DNA of 64,000 nt. It comes from Dipodascopsis uninucleata var. uninucleata (taxonomy: Eukaryota; Ascomycota; Lipomycetes; Lipomycetales; Lipomycetaceae). This document shows positions 11,280 through 25,563 of the stretch, piece after piece; the stretch's first letter is position 1; each line of letters starts with the position of its first letter. Below the pieces are notes generated by a model, which was not told the DNA's origin, searched no databases, and worked only from the letters and a program-made list of their open reading frames with translations. The stretch lies in the NCBI GenBank assembly GCA_030568195.1, contig JAJLTO010000021.1:62001-126000 (forward strand), read 5' to 3'. A program made the position numbers and the translations under genes.

Positions 11280-12677
11280 AATGAGCAGTCGTACTTTACG
11301 AAGTCAATCGATATCCTTCTGTATCAACAAACATCGTGTCGTTAAAAGTGCTGCTGGCAGGAGAATTAAATATGGGGTTCTGTTTCACGCGAATACATGT
11401 GAGGGTCCGATAAGGCTCTGGAGATTCACCCCGAGCTTGTTCAACGAAAGTTATAGTAGCTGTAGGCGAGCCGGCAGCGGCATCCTCATTAGGTTATAAG
11501 CCAGCATGATAAAACGGAGAACAAGTAAGGACAAGTAGGCTAACAGTCCTTAATAGGTTAAGAATAAGCCAGAACCTCCATTAGTTTAAAGTTCGAATTA
11601 TAGCTTTTCAAACCTTGGACTGCGCCGCTGATGCTACTGCGAATTTCTCTAAATGCGAATAGCCAACATATCATCTGGAGCATCTAAAATAGTAGTACGT
11701 CTTCGATGGGTAGTGCATACCGTGGCTCTATTTTTTATATGTGTTCTGTATATGTGTATCCTTTAAAGTAGCTTCGAGAACGTATAAAAGGTGAGCAGAA
11801 GCGAACACTTCGGTCCGAATTTGTAACTGAATTTTGCTAGTCCCGTGACATAGAGTTTCATTTCAGCCAAAAGTTATAAAACAAAGTTCATTAGAATAAT
11901 CCTCACAATAGATTCACCAGTCAACAACAATATTATCGACGACTACCTATAAAGGCATCTTAATGTCATATAGAGCATTTCCAGATAAGAGCAATAAACT
12001 CGCTCAGTTCGGTTAAGTGGGACCGCATTCCGGAGTGCTAGAGCCAGTGTACCAAGTAACTGAACACTTAGTCTCCACTTGAACATATTTGGCCCTTGGC
12101 TTAGTCTACTTCTACAGCTGTTCGCTCAAAAATGACGATAATAGGACTACAAATCTAGAGACGGTCTTCGGAATAGCATAAATGGCCTCTGTATGCCTTA
12201 TTTATAGTTATACACATATCTATATACAATGTGCGCGGGAATCAGCAATCATGGTCTCAGCTACACGGAGCAGGACCGGCGACAAATACCTTCTGCTACT
12301 GTCTTGCTCAAATGACCATAGGAGAACATAATCCAATTATTTTTTAGTATGACTGGCACGGATTGATGTCTGTCTAACCAGATATACTTCTGCTTTTTTC
12401 GCAGTCGTAATCCCTATATATAATCCATTGTTATATGCAGTTGCTCGCTCGTTAATAAAACCACTCTTATTACATATTTAGAACCTAAAGAGGTCATCTA
12501 CGCATATACCCTAAACCTAGCTTACCCCACAGACAGCATCTTGAAGCGCACTTCTTTGAATCGTAGAAGTTTGGTCAAATGCAACTTGCAATCGAGGAGT
12601 GTCATAGTCTTCGCCCTTTAAACGACAAGGTACAATTGATATTCCAGCATACTACTTCTTAATCAAGGAGATTAGCT
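11280..12677. other. Intergenic region between Mpv17-like gene and regulator
   Basis: 1.4 kb without a frame that shows a domain. It separates divergent genes and so should hold both promoters. A TTAGGG-type element (ACCCTAAAC, 12508-12516) lies 160 bp before the regulator start. No repeats or RNA genes are evident. Confidence 0.45.
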
Positions 12678-15171
12678 ATGCCAAAGGCTAACTCCGATGG
12701 TAACTCGCGGCCAAAGCAGCAAAGAGTGAGGACAGGATGTCGTACTTGCAGGTCTCGGCACCGAAAGTGTATGTCTATGAATTCTTTCAGTCGAGGAAAT
12801 ATAGAATGCTGGCTAATTATGCGTACGCAGGTGACGAGGCGAGACCATCGTGCAATAACTGTAAATCGCGAAATCTTAGGTGTATATGGAACGCTACAAT
12901 TTTTTTCGTTGAGAACCAGAGCTCTTGGGGTGTGAGCTCTTCACACCGTATGCGATCCATCCCCAGTGCACCTATGGAATCAATTCAAGTATGTCCCTCG
13001 TTAGTTTTTCGGTTACAATATAATTGACACATGCTTAGATTGTCGACGAAACTGCCAGCTTGGCAGAAAAAAATGCCTTGTCAAGCAGTGTAGGCCAAAA
13101 TTCACAACAGATGAAAGACGGTAGCGAATATCGAAATGTCGCTGATGGCGACGCAGCTCTAGTTCTTCTTTCCTTGGAACGGGACAAGGAACTAAATATG
13201 GAAAACGAGAATGGTGGAGTTCGAGAAGGTAGTCACAGTAGGCATGTAGAGCGTCCAGCCTCTTCACGACAAAACTACTCGCGCGATACCTCAGCCTTGC
13301 CCTCTAATTCTAGTGTTTCACCAATTCCAGATCTCACACAGCAGCGGTCTTCTATCATAAGAGAGACAGAAAACACTTCACTTACATCACTATCTGAACA
13401 TTCTCTGCAAATCGCAGAGAATGCAGCAAGTATTATTTCAGTTTCTAGCGCAACATCAAACTACTCGTCTGCGTCTTCGAAGTCTATGGAAGGGAATAAC
13501 GTACCTGAGAACAAGGCTACTGCTGGCAGTCTTGGTCCTCAATATCATCGAGTACACCGCTATTCATCACCCTTATCTCATAGCATACTAGATAAACAAG
13601 AACCAATAATGATGGAAAGGTCTCCTACTGGCGGTCTACCTGCCATTCAGTCACCAGAAGACGTACTTATTTCCAGTGTATCACCTCAGGACTACTTAAC
13701 TGCATTTGACAGCATTGACCAGTTATCTGAGACTAGTTTTGGATATTTTACTAAATATCATAATCTGCATAATACATTACGTGATTATATGCTCTCTACC
13801 GCGCGGACCCTTACACCATTTAATGCTAGAAGTCCGGCGAATGATCGTGAAGAGCAATCTAATAGGGAGGCGTCGGCGCCATTGTCAGTAGAGCATGCTG
13901 GTACTTTTATCAAAGAAATACAGCCACTTACCGAGAAAGAAACGACTCGAATACTAAAAAACTATTTAGACGAAGTTGCGGGATGGCTGGACATGTTTGA
14001 TAAAGAGCGCAAATTTGCTACGGAAATAGTTTCGCTTTCAATGAACTGTCCTGCACTGTTTTATTCATTACTAGCGATATCGGCACGCCAGTTAGAAAGA
14101 GTCGACCATAACTGTCCCTCAGCTATGTCGTTGGAGCTTTATCAACAGTCTATCTCATATATTCTTCCTAGTGTAGAAACACATGATATAAAAATTATTG
14201 CGGCATGTGTTATCTTGTGTTGTTTGGAGATGATGAGTTCGTCTCCTCAGAACTGGAGAAGACATCTTGAAGGTTGCGCTGCTATGTTTTATTCTGCAGG
14301 AATAAACGGCTTTTGTGGTGGACTAGGACAAGCACTATTTTGGTGTTTTGCGCGTATGGACATTAGTTCAGCCGTTATAGGGGATGAAAGTACAATTATT
14401 CTCTCAAATGACTGGCTAGCGGCTGGCATGGATGTTCAAGAGGCTGGCGTGTATTTCAGGAATTCCGAGAGTCCAGATATGTATGCTAATTATGCCGTTT
14501 TCCTCTGTTCAAGAGTGTTAAATCTGATTTCAGCTATCGAAATTCATGACACAACTCTTAACTACGACCAGAACTGGGAAGATTTATGGAAAGAGTTGTG
14601 CGCATGGGAACAGATGCGTCCGATTGAGATGAAACCACTCTTATCTTATGAACCAGCAAAAGATGCTCCATTCCCAACTGTACTATATGCAAATGCACCA
14701 GCAAGTAAGTGTAGCATTTCTGATAAGAATCTGTATTCCTATAAGCTAATATTAAAGTATCTGGTAATCAACTGTACCATATGGCGTCAATCTTACTTAT
14801 GCAGCATAGACCACGAAGATATAACTTTCAGAAGCACCATGTAAGTAATCGCGCATGATTTGTATTAGAATGAAATTTTTATTAACCAAGTCCAGCATTC
14901 TATGCTATGGCATGCAAAACAGGTTTGCGCCATATCTATTACTAACACTCATCAGTAAGTATTTTGCTATTACTTAGCATGTATATTGCTAACATTTTGT
15001 AGCGGTTGCTGGAATAATGCTCTGCAGCCATTGTGGGTCGCAGGGAAACTTATGAGTCACCATAGTGAGCACGATGCGATACTTGAGTTACTTCGACAAA
15101 TAGAAAAAACCACAGGCTGGGCAATGCGCTGGCGTGGTGAAGATCTTAAAGAGATCTGGAAAAACGGATAG
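12678..15171 (+). CDS. Zn2Cys6 transcription factor with Fungal_trans_2-type effector domain
   Basis: Six exons: 12678-12768, 12831-12988, 13039-14704, 14758-14840, 14896-14954 and 15003-15171, giving 741 residues. All five introns have GT..AG ends with GTATGT or GTAAGT donors, and every junction keeps frame. The first intron interrupts the zinc cluster; removing it gives a canonical cluster C21-C24-C31-C38-C41-C48 (C-x2-C-x6-C-x6-C-x2-C-x6-C). The later junctions assemble the helical tail typical of this class: LYHMASILLMQHRPRRYNF, then CAISITN, then LQPLWVAGKLM. Residues about 75-270 are Ser-rich and probably disordered. The stop lies 242 bp from the stop of the sugar transporter, so this is a natural candidate regulator of the adjacent sugar genes. 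That role is inference from position only. Confidence 0.87.
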
Positions 15172-15413
15172 CCCAATTCTTGTTGTTCTCATCTAGAGTA
15201 GTGTTATAGTCTGTATATTACATAGACAATAGAAATTGGACTTTTAAATCCATAAAATACGCTAATAATATAGATCCACTTGATATTTAACTATCAATCC
15301 TATACAACAAGAAACATCAAATAAATTATATTGAGATTAATCAATCAATTATCTTGCTAATCAAGTAATTTAAATTATAAACGAAATACGCAAATTACTA
15401 GAAATATTATAGA

Positions 15414-17041
15414 TTATACATGTGACACTTCATCTTGTATGCTCTCAACTAGTTCTGTGTCTGCTTTTGGTGCCAGCTCAGCTTCTCTTTTCTTCTCGAC
15501 CATTGAGATATCCGCGGCTACACCTCTACACTGATAGCTAGGGAATTTACGAATAGGCACACGTTCCTGGAACATTTCGTCAAGCTCCTCCAAAGAACGA
15601 TTCTTTGTCTCGGGAACCACGAAGTAAATGAAGACAATAGCAACAACAGAGAATGCACCATATATGAAGGTAACACGTCCTCCAATTGCAGCCTGTATAA
15701 ATGGATTGACGAAATTGATGGGAACTGAGGTGACAAATGAGCCTAATGAAGCAAGCAGCACTGTTCGCTCTCTAAGCTGACCGGTTCCGATTTCACCTGA
15801 TACGATCCATGCAGCAGGACCCCATGAAATATGAAGAATAATATACCAAAGAATAAGCATAGCAATGCAGCCATTCTGTGCGCTCTTGCTAAGGTTTTCT
15901 GATCCATGAGCTGTAACTCCTCCGACTCCAAACATCATTATGGCTAGTCCAACAGCACCAATAAGTAAAATCAAACGTCTACCAAGCTTATCAAAAATGA
16001 AGAAGCAAGAGATGTTTGCAGCAACACCACATCCAGTGATGATAAGCATATCTCGTAGAGGATCACTAAACCCAAGTTGCCCCATAAACGTGACAAGGTA
16101 ATTGTTAATAAAAGATACCCCCTGTGCCTGTTGTAAAATCTGGATTCCCATAGCTATAACAGTTCTATTAAGATTTGAACCTTTAAAGCAGTCAATCATG
16201 CTCGTTGCCTTATGATACTCAAGCTGCTCTTCAAGCTGTACCTGAAGAAGATTTACTTCGGCATCGGCATTATAATCAGCGCCATATAGCATCAAAATCA
16301 CATTCTTTGCCTCCTCGAGCCGTCCCCTGAAAACTAAAAACCTTGGAGACTCGGGAATGAATGGGTAACTAAGAAAAATGCCAGCGGGGACGAAGAACTG
16401 AATGATCATCACCGTACGATAAGACCACGCGGATGTCAGATCATCGGACAAGTAAACAACCAATGTAGCCAACAAAACACCAAATGCATTGAAAAAGGAG
16501 TATGCATTAGTGAGACCACCTAGAGATTACCAAATATATTAGTATTATATCTTCATCTGCCCAAAGACGAAATTATGTCAGGAAAGCGCTTACCTCGAAC
16601 GTTTGGTGGCGAGCATTCACTCAAATATAAAGGAACAAGATTAGAGGCAAGACCAATTCCAGAGTAGACAATAATCCTGCCAATTACCAATTGCCAATAT
16701 GACGTCAATGCAGTGAGCTCGAGAACAACACCAAGGGAAAGAAGGCATGCCATAGTGAGGAAAGTTTTCTTTCTTCCTAAAATTCTCATAGAAAATGGAG
16801 CAATTAAGCAACCAATTATAATACCTGCCGAACCCGTTCCTGTACCTGCAGAGGTATATGAAGATGGGAGCGCATATTTGCCCTTAGAAGAATCGTATTT
16901 ACCATACTTTTTAGCGAATTCTTGGAGACCAAGAGCAGAACCCCACCAACCATTGTCATAACCAAAGCCCATGGCGCCGAACGACGCGATCGTCGCAATG
17001 AGTGCCAGGCGGCCGTTCAAGATTTTCAATGATTCCAACAT
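15414..17041 (-). CDS. Sugar/H+ symporter (MFS sugar porter)
   Basis: Two exons, 17041-16594 and 16519-15414, give 517 residues. The intron has a GTAAGC donor, a TACTAAT branch site and a CTAG acceptor; it joins PNVRG to GLTNAYSFFNAFG, the usual sequence after helix 4 of sugar porters. Sugar-porter signatures are RILGRKKT after helix 2, PESPRFLV before the central loop, QILQQAQGVSFINNY in helix 7 and PETKNRSLEELDE after helix 12. It is a plasma-membrane importer for a sugar, plausibly galactose, lactose or a pentose in view of the neighbouring reductase, dehydrogenase and beta-galactosidase. The GYDNGWWGS segment in helix 1 differs from the common GYDQG. The promoter has a TATA-like element and candidate regulator sites. 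Confidence 0.9.
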
Positions 17042-17140
17042 TATTTCTCTATAGATCTGTCTACAGTTCTCTTTAGTAATCTGTATGACTTTTGTCTGAA
17101 TATCTCGCTTTGCAGGTTGACTAGTAGACTTATATATGCA

Positions 17141-17170
17141 AAAGTCGGCGAAATGTAATGCTCCGACTTT
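17141..17170. promoter_or_regulatory. Inverted repeat AAAGTCGG-N14-CCGACTTT, candidate Zn2Cys6 operator
   Basis: Perfect 8-bp arms at 17141-17148 and 17163-17170 present inverted CGG triplets separated by 14 nt, the geometry bound by dimeric zinc-cluster regulators. It sits about 100 bp upstream of the symporter start, right beside the TATA-like element. Which regulator binds is unknown. Confidence 0.5.
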
Positions 17171-17337
17171 AGTCAGTGAAGCCTGGAGACCGACAGATTA
17201 TGTCGACGGCTAAGTGGACAGAATAGGATACGCCTTTTTTATTACCTTATTGTAGTTAAACGTAACGCCAAGTTAAAAAAAAAGGGAATGACAAAAGGTA
17301 TTAGCGACTAGTCTTACAATTTTACACTCTCAATTAT

Positions 17338-17356
17338 CCGGGGAAAGTGTGCGGGG
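17338..17356. promoter_or_regulatory. Paired Mig1/CreA-like sites
   Basis: CCGGGG (17338-17343) and GCGGGG (17351-17356) both match SYGGRG and lie 13 bp apart in the same orientation, about 300 bp upstream of the symporter. Paired sites of this kind are the known effective form for carbon catabolite repression by CreA/Mig1. Function inferred. Confidence 0.45.
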
Positions 17357-17640
17357 ACTTAAAGTTTTTATAAACTTTATTTGAGTTTAGGTCTAATCTA
17401 TGTATTAGTCTAAAATATTAACTTGGCATAATAGGATTAGCTCATAGTTTAATTTTCAAAAGGGAATCAGGTGTCAGGTAGTGGGCTAAATGACTATATT
17501 TGGTAATTTAGACGGGTCGCAAAATAAGCGGGATAAGTGGTTTGCGCAATAGCAGGATCAATAAGCTGGGGTTTAAGATGGGAGTGAAGAAACGGAGTTT
17601 TATTTAATCAAATTCCAAAATATCTAGAGATCAAGAAACA

Positions 17641-18752
17641 CTAGGCAAATATTCTTAATGGGCTCATAGTTAAGTATTCTCCAGGGTCATTAAAACGAAG
17701 GCCAATGTCCAAAGAAGAGATCTCAGCTAGGTCTTCTTTTGTCATGTCAAATCCAGTGACTTCCAAGTTAGACAATAAGCGATTAATACTATTCGACTTT
17801 GGAATAACAGCAATAGATCTCTGTGTTGCCCAGCGAAGGAGGACCTGAGCTGAAGTCTTGGAATACTTAGTGGCAATAGCCTTGACTTTCTCATTCTCAA
17901 ATAAAGGGCCAATAGCCTTGGCAGAATCAGAAAACTCCTTGGGAAGCTCAAGGAAAGACTGGGGCCCAAAGGAGGAGTATGCGGTTACTGTAATACCGTT
18001 CTCCTGTGCCATGTTTATCAACTCAGACTGAACAAGATAAGGATGATGCTCGATCTGAAGGACAGAAATTGGATGACGAGCATAGCTTAAGACATCGTAG
18101 AGCAGCTGAGAAGAGAAGTTAGATACTCCGATTGAGCGGGCAATTCCAAAATCAACCACAGCTTCCAAGGCCTCCCAAGTCTCAGAGATAGGTACTTTGT
18201 CAAGGGCAACACCAGATCGCTCGCTGTCGATCCACCAAGCTGGGAATTCTAGTTTGGCGGGATCAATGTATTTAAGAGCAATTGGGAAGTGGATCAGATA
18301 CAAGTCAATGTATCCGAGGCCCCAGGTATCATTTTGATACTTTGCCATTTTGAGAGCATGCTCCTTTCTGTGGTAATTGTTCCACAGCTTAGTGGTAATA
18401 AAGATCTCCTCTCGAGTCACAAGGCCCTCGGCAATAGCTTTTCTAATCCCCTCGCCTGCTTCTTTCTCGTTCTGATAGTCATAGGCTCCGTCGAATAGAC
18501 GATATCCCAGCTTAATTGCCTGTATACCGAACATGTCATGCTCTTGTCAGTATTTATATATTACTCTTATTCCCATCATCAATCACTCACATTATAAACA
18601 GCCTCTGCGGTTGTCTCTCTAGGAACTTTCCAGAGACCAAAGCCGACTTGGGGCATTTCCTAATACATGTTAGCAACTTCTGCATCGATTTTTTTTATCG
18701 AGACCTTAACACTCACATATCCAGACGCAAGCTTCAATTGAGGTACGGCCAT
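17641..18752 (-). CDS. Aldose reductase of the xylose reductase type (AKR2-like)
   Basis: Three exons, 18752-18717, 18659-18591 and 18519-17641, give 327 residues, the normal length for xylose reductases. Both introns have GTGAGT donors; the first has a perfect GCTAAC branch site. Spliced, the N-terminus reads MAVPQLKLASGYEMPQVGFG. The aldo-keto tetrad is Asp45, Tyr50, Lys79 and His112 (motifs GYRLFDGAYDY, TTKLWNN, LIHFP). SIGVSNFSSQLL, QIEHHPYL, AYSSFGPQS and the NAD(P)H-binding IPKSNSINR are all present. It should reduce an aldose (D-xylose, L-arabinose or D-galactose) to the polyol in the cytosol. It is divergent from the polyol dehydrogenase, sharing a 415-bp promoter, so the two probably act in sequence. 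In the lactose/galactose setting, galactose to galactitol is a plausible in vivo reaction. Confidence 0.92.
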
Positions 18753-18851
18753 TTTTAGATAGTTCTAGGTTTGACGTGTTTGAGTAATCCTGTTATTCAA
18801 TTTGTAGAATATATATAAATCAGTTGTACATCGTGTGTATAGTATGGCCTT

Positions 18852-18872
18852 TTATAATGATAGTCATTATAA
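18852..18872. promoter_or_regulatory. 21-bp palindrome in the bidirectional promoter
   Basis: Arms TTATAATGA (18852-18860) and TCATTATAA (18864-18872) are perfect reverse complements around the trinucleotide TAG. Its position 100 bp from one start codon and 300 bp from the other suits an operator; the binding protein is unknown. Confidence 0.4.
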
Positions 18873-18962
18873 TAAATATTTTAGAAGCTATTAATTAGGA
18901 AAGCGTGTCGATATCGAATTGGATTGTTGTTCTCAAAAATTTATGTTCTATTTAGATATGTT

Positions 18963-18976
18963 AGGCTATATAGCCT
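18963..18976. promoter_or_regulatory. 14-bp perfect palindrome AGGCTATATAGCCT
   Basis: A perfect self-complementary sequence with no spacer in the middle of the shared promoter, about 90 bp from the 21-bp palindrome. It could be a second operator or chance in AT-rich DNA. Confidence 0.3.
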
Positions 18977-19167
18977 ATTTTGTAACATTAAGCACAGCGC
19001 CATTTAAAGAACAGTAAAGTGCTTTTATTGGTTTCGATATTATATGAAGTATTGCTAAATCAATTATCTGTTTATCTGCATTATAATGAAATATATATAA
19101 AAGTTATGAAAGTCATAGATACACATATCTTCTAAGAACTGCGTTTTTTTAACAAGCATACATAGTA

Positions 19168-20358
19168 ATGTCACCCCCTGTTCTTATCAATTCTCCTACC
19201 GGCTCGGATGCCGATTCGCATTCTGAATATTACATCAGGAAGAATGTACTTCCCTCGATGGACAACCCAGCATTGATAGTAACAAAAGATCATACTATCA
19301 AAATGGAGCAGATGCCAATTCCTGTACCCAAAGCCGACGAGGTACTTTTGCACGTCAAATGTTCTGGTATTTGCGGATCAGATATTCATTTTTGGAAAGC
19401 AGGCGCTATTGGCGAGCTTAAAGTCCTGGGCGACTGCATCTTGGGACATGAGTCTGCTGGTATCGTTCTTGGAGTTGGAGAAGACGTACGGAACGTTGCT
19501 GTAGGAGATCGAGTTGCCATCGAGCCTGGAGTCCCTTGCAATAAATGCTTTTTATGCCAAGATGGAAAATATAACCTTTGCGAGGATGTTGCCTTCATTG
19601 GCGTGTATCCCTATCATGGATCGCTGCGACGTTACATGGTACACAAGGCCCGCTATGTTTTCAGAATCCCAGAAAACATGACGTATGCACAGGGTGCATT
19701 GGTTGAGCCACTGTCGGTTGTCATGCATGCTGTTGAACGAGCACCATTGAAGTTTGGCAAAAGCTGTCTAATTTCAGGTTGTGGACCTATTGGTCTTATT
19801 GCTCTTGCCGTCGCAAAGGCATCCGGGGCATCTCCAATTGTGATAACCGACGTTGTTGCCGAGAGACTTGAATTTGCAAAGAAATTTGTCCCAGGATGCT
19901 TAACTTATTGTATAGATGTGAACAATAGGCCGGAAGAGAATGCGAAGGAAATTCGTAAATTGTATGGTCCGAACGAATATGATGCACCCCCTACTGTTCT
20001 TGAGTGTACGGGAATTGAAGCTAGTGTGGTCACTGCATGTTTTACGGTCCAGCGAGCAGGTCAGGTCATGGTGATTGGTGTTGGTCGTGCGGTTATGAAT
20101 AACATACCATTCATGCACCTTTCCTTGGCCGAGATTGATCTTACTTTTACAAACCGCTACCATGACACTTGGCCCCGAGGAATCCAGTCACTGAGTCAAG
20201 GTCTATTAAATCTCGATAAACTCGTTACTCATACATTTCCTTTGGAACAAGCTGAGCATGCTTTGAAGTTTTCCGCTGACATTCGTAATGGTAGTATTAA
20301 GGTCCATATTTTAGACGAAGTCGACACCGAAGATAAAGTGGCTATGGGTATAGAATAG
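19168..20358 (+). CDS. Zinc polyol dehydrogenase, L-arabinitol/galactitol/sorbitol type
   Basis: 396 residues; an internal Met at residue 31 is a possible alternative start, since the first 30 residues are not conserved in the family. It is a medium-chain zinc alcohol dehydrogenase. Catalytic zinc ligands are Cys69 (GICGSDIHFW), His94-Glu95 (GHE) and Glu180; the structural zinc site is Cys124, 127, 130 and 138. The NAD motif GCGPIGL is at 204-210 with Asp228 after the second strand. HFWKAGAIGELKVLGDCILG and the NRYHDTWPRGI block near residue 330 point to the L-arabinitol 4-dehydrogenase branch more than to xylitol dehydrogenase; that enzyme class also oxidises galactitol. With the divergent aldose reductase it can form the first two steps of oxidoreductive galactose or of L-arabinose catabolism. 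Exact substrate unproven. Confidence 0.9.
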   Translation: MSPPVLINSPTGSDADSHSEYYIRKNVLPSMDNPALIVTKDHTIKMEQMPIPVPKADEVLLHVKCSGICGSDIHFWKAGAIGELKVLGDCILGHESAGIVLGVGEDVRNVAVGDRVAIEPGVPCNKCFLCQDGKYNLCEDVAFIGVYPYHGSLRRYMVHKARYVFRIPENMTYAQGALVEPLSVVMHAVERAPLKFGKSCLISGCGPIGLIALAVAKASGASPIVITDVVAERLEFAKKFVPGCLTYCIDVNNRPEENAKEIRKLYGPNEYDAPPTVLECTGIEASVVTACFTVQRAGQVMVIGVGRAVMNNIPFMHLSLAEIDLTFTNRYHDTWPRGIQSLSQGLLNLDKLVTHTFPLEQAEHALKFSADIRNGSIKVHILDEVDTEDKVAMGIE

Positions 20359-20679
20359 TGTTTGCAGATAGATAGAATAATACAAAATGGTAGACTACTG
20401 TATTTTACTATTTTCAAACTTCTCTGTCAATAATAGAAATCCTATTCCGCAGTGTTTATTGGCCCTGATTTGTTTGTAATCTTAAATCGAAATAAGCAAT
20501 GAAAACCGCGCAATAAACTTAATGCTGTTTTAGGAAGTCAGAGGCAATACTATCCAGTTTGTGGGGTAGATAGTTCTGCTATCATATATAAACAGCTGCG
20601 AAAAAGGGAGCCAGTCATACATAGATTTTGTCTATGGACACGTGAAATAGTCAATATTGCTGTAGAATACTGATATACG
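20359..20679. promoter_or_regulatory. Promoter of second Sde182-like gene
   Basis: 321 bp between plus-strand genes. TATATAAAC at about 20585-20593 is 90 bp before the start codon, and a single Mig1/CreA-like GTGGGG is at 20561-20566. A lone degenerate hexamer is weak evidence for glucose repression. Confidence 0.4.
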
Positions 20680-22167
20680 ATGTATTTATTGGTTTTAGCG
20701 TCGCTGCTTTGCCTCGTTGCAATCAGATATGTGATCGCGGTGGATGTGTTTGTGCTGTCAGACATCTGTAATGAGCCAGATGACACCGAATCACTTATTA
20801 GGTTGTTACTCTACTCTAACGAGATAACAATCAAAGGTCTAGTAGCAACTACATCTACCTGGCAGAATTCAACTGTCCGACCAGACGAAATGTTGACTGT
20901 CATTGATGGATATGAAAAGGTAGTTGAAAACCTAAATCATCATCGGTCCGGCTATCCCTCTGCTGACTACCTCAGATGCATAGTCAATTCTGGACCTGAT
21001 GTCTATGGGCTCTCGGCATTGTCGCAAGTCAAAGCTAATGAACCTTCAACAATTTCGGAGGGATCAAGGGCCTTGCTTAAGGCAGTAGATGAGACTGCGT
21101 TCGGCGAGAAGCTATTCATCCAATGCTGGGGTGGAGCCAATACGCTTGCTCAAGTTCTTCACTACGTGAGTAAGTCACGTTCTACCGAAGAAATAAAAAC
21201 ATTTACATCAAAGATCTCTGTATATGCAATTTCTGATCAGGATGATTCTGGTCTGTGGATTAGAGAGAAATTTCCTGAAATTCGGTACATTGCTTCTGTA
21301 CATGGGTTCAACATGTATTCTCAGGCAGCCTGGGTAGGAATTTCGGGCGAGACCTTTTATGGCTTTGACAAGGGCGGACCTGACACATCCCTCGTCAGTC
21401 ATGAGTGGGTCAAAAAGAATGTTCAGATTGGGCCACTTGGCTCTCTGTATCCAGACTTTGCATTCATCATGGAGGGTGACACTCCGGCATTCTTGTCAGT
21501 GATCCCGAATGGACTAAACATTCCGGAGCATCCTGAATACGGGGGTTGGGGAGGCCGCTATGCGCTTACAGATACTAGCGGTCGATCCAATCACTACAGT
21601 GATGTTCCAGATGCTATCATTGGCCTTGATGGTACACTTCATCGAAGTAGTCAAGCTACCATATGGCGCTGGCGAGAGGCATACCAAAACGATTTCGCAG
21701 CAAGGATACAGTGGACACTTTCAAGTGACTTTGAGTCCGCCAACCACGAGCCTCACGTAGTTTTAAACGGTACTACGGGTAGCATTATATATGAAATTGA
21801 ACCTGCTGCTGGCGATAGCATTTATCTTGATGCTTCTCAATCTTATGATGACGATAAAAGTGACACTTTAGAGTATCGATGGTATCAGTACAAAGAAATA
21901 TCTGCAATCCAGTCGTTGACGGAATACGAAGTGCTAACGACCCCGATCACCGATATCAGCAAAGATGGCTCAATTGTAAGGGTAGACATCCCTGGACCCG
22001 AGCAAAGCTGCATTAATTGGGCTACTAGGGAGGTTATTGAGCAATGTAAATACTATCATTTGATCTTAGAGGTCATTGACAATGGAAAGCCGCGTTTACG
22101 CTCCTATAGGCGAATTTTGGTTAAACCTATAAACAAAGCTTTAGAACCTCTGCATGACGAGCTCTAA
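20680..22167 (+). CDS. Secreted Sde182/DUF1593-like protein, copy B
   Basis: 495 residues. A signal peptide spans about residues 1-21 (MYLLVLASLLCLVAIRYVIA). The nucleoside-hydrolase-like domain starts with LSDICNEPDD and contains YAISDQDDSGLWIR, GISGETFYGFDKGGPD, MEGDTPAFLSVIPNGL and ATIWRWREAYQNDFAARIQW, nearly all shared with the copy at 9114. An Ig/PKD-like domain (LDASQSYDDDKSDTLEYRW) fills the C-terminus. It lies head-to-tail between the polyol dehydrogenase and the beta-galactosidase, with only 204 bp to the latter, which suggests a role in using an external galactoside or plant polymer. Whether it hydrolyses or only binds sugar is unknown for most of the family. Confidence 0.87.
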   Translation: MYLLVLASLLCLVAIRYVIAVDVFVLSDICNEPDDTESLIRLLLYSNEITIKGLVATTSTWQNSTVRPDEMLTVIDGYEKVVENLNHHRSGYPSADYLRCIVNSGPDVYGLSALSQVKANEPSTISEGSRALLKAVDETAFGEKLFIQCWGGANTLAQVLHYVSKSRSTEEIKTFTSKISVYAISDQDDSGLWIREKFPEIRYIASVHGFNMYSQAAWVGISGETFYGFDKGGPDTSLVSHEWVKKNVQIGPLGSLYPDFAFIMEGDTPAFLSVIPNGLNIPEHPEYGGWGGRYALTDTSGRSNHYSDVPDAIIGLDGTLHRSSQATIWRWREAYQNDFAARIQWTLSSDFESANHEPHVVLNGTTGSIIYEIEPAAGDSIYLDASQSYDDDKSDTLEYRWYQYKEISAIQSLTEYEVLTTPITDISKDGSIVRVDIPGPEQSCINWATREVIEQCKYYHLILEVIDNGKPRLRSYRRILVKPINKALEPLHDEL

Positions 22168-22329
22168 GCCCCTATATTAGATAGAGTAATAGAATATTAT
22201 AAGAATAAGTTACCATGAATGTTTTATATACTGTCCATTGTATACATCTACGCAAATCCTAAATAAGTTGATCCCAATTACTTCATCATCCCAATATTTA
22301 AAGCCGCAGTTAACTATCACATTTGATGA

Positions 22330-25563
<3,234 letters not shown>

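Larger units (their letters stand above)
17042..17640. promoter_or_regulatory. Promoter region of sugar symporter
   Basis: 600 bp upstream of the symporter and downstream of the reductase. Read on the minus strand, a TATATAAG element lies at about 17137-17130, some 90 bp before the start codon. Just upstream are an 8-bp inverted repeat (17141-17170) and, farther out, a pair of Mig1/CreA-like sites (17338-17356). These are listed separately. Confidence 0.5.
18753..19167. promoter_or_regulatory. Bidirectional promoter between aldose reductase and polyol dehydrogenase
   Basis: 415 bp separate the two divergent start codons. TATA-like elements stand at about 18809-18816 for the reductase and 19094-19103 for the dehydrogenase, each some 60 bp before its ATG. 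Two palindromes lie between them (18852-18872 and 18963-18976), so one regulator could control both genes. Confidence 0.6.
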
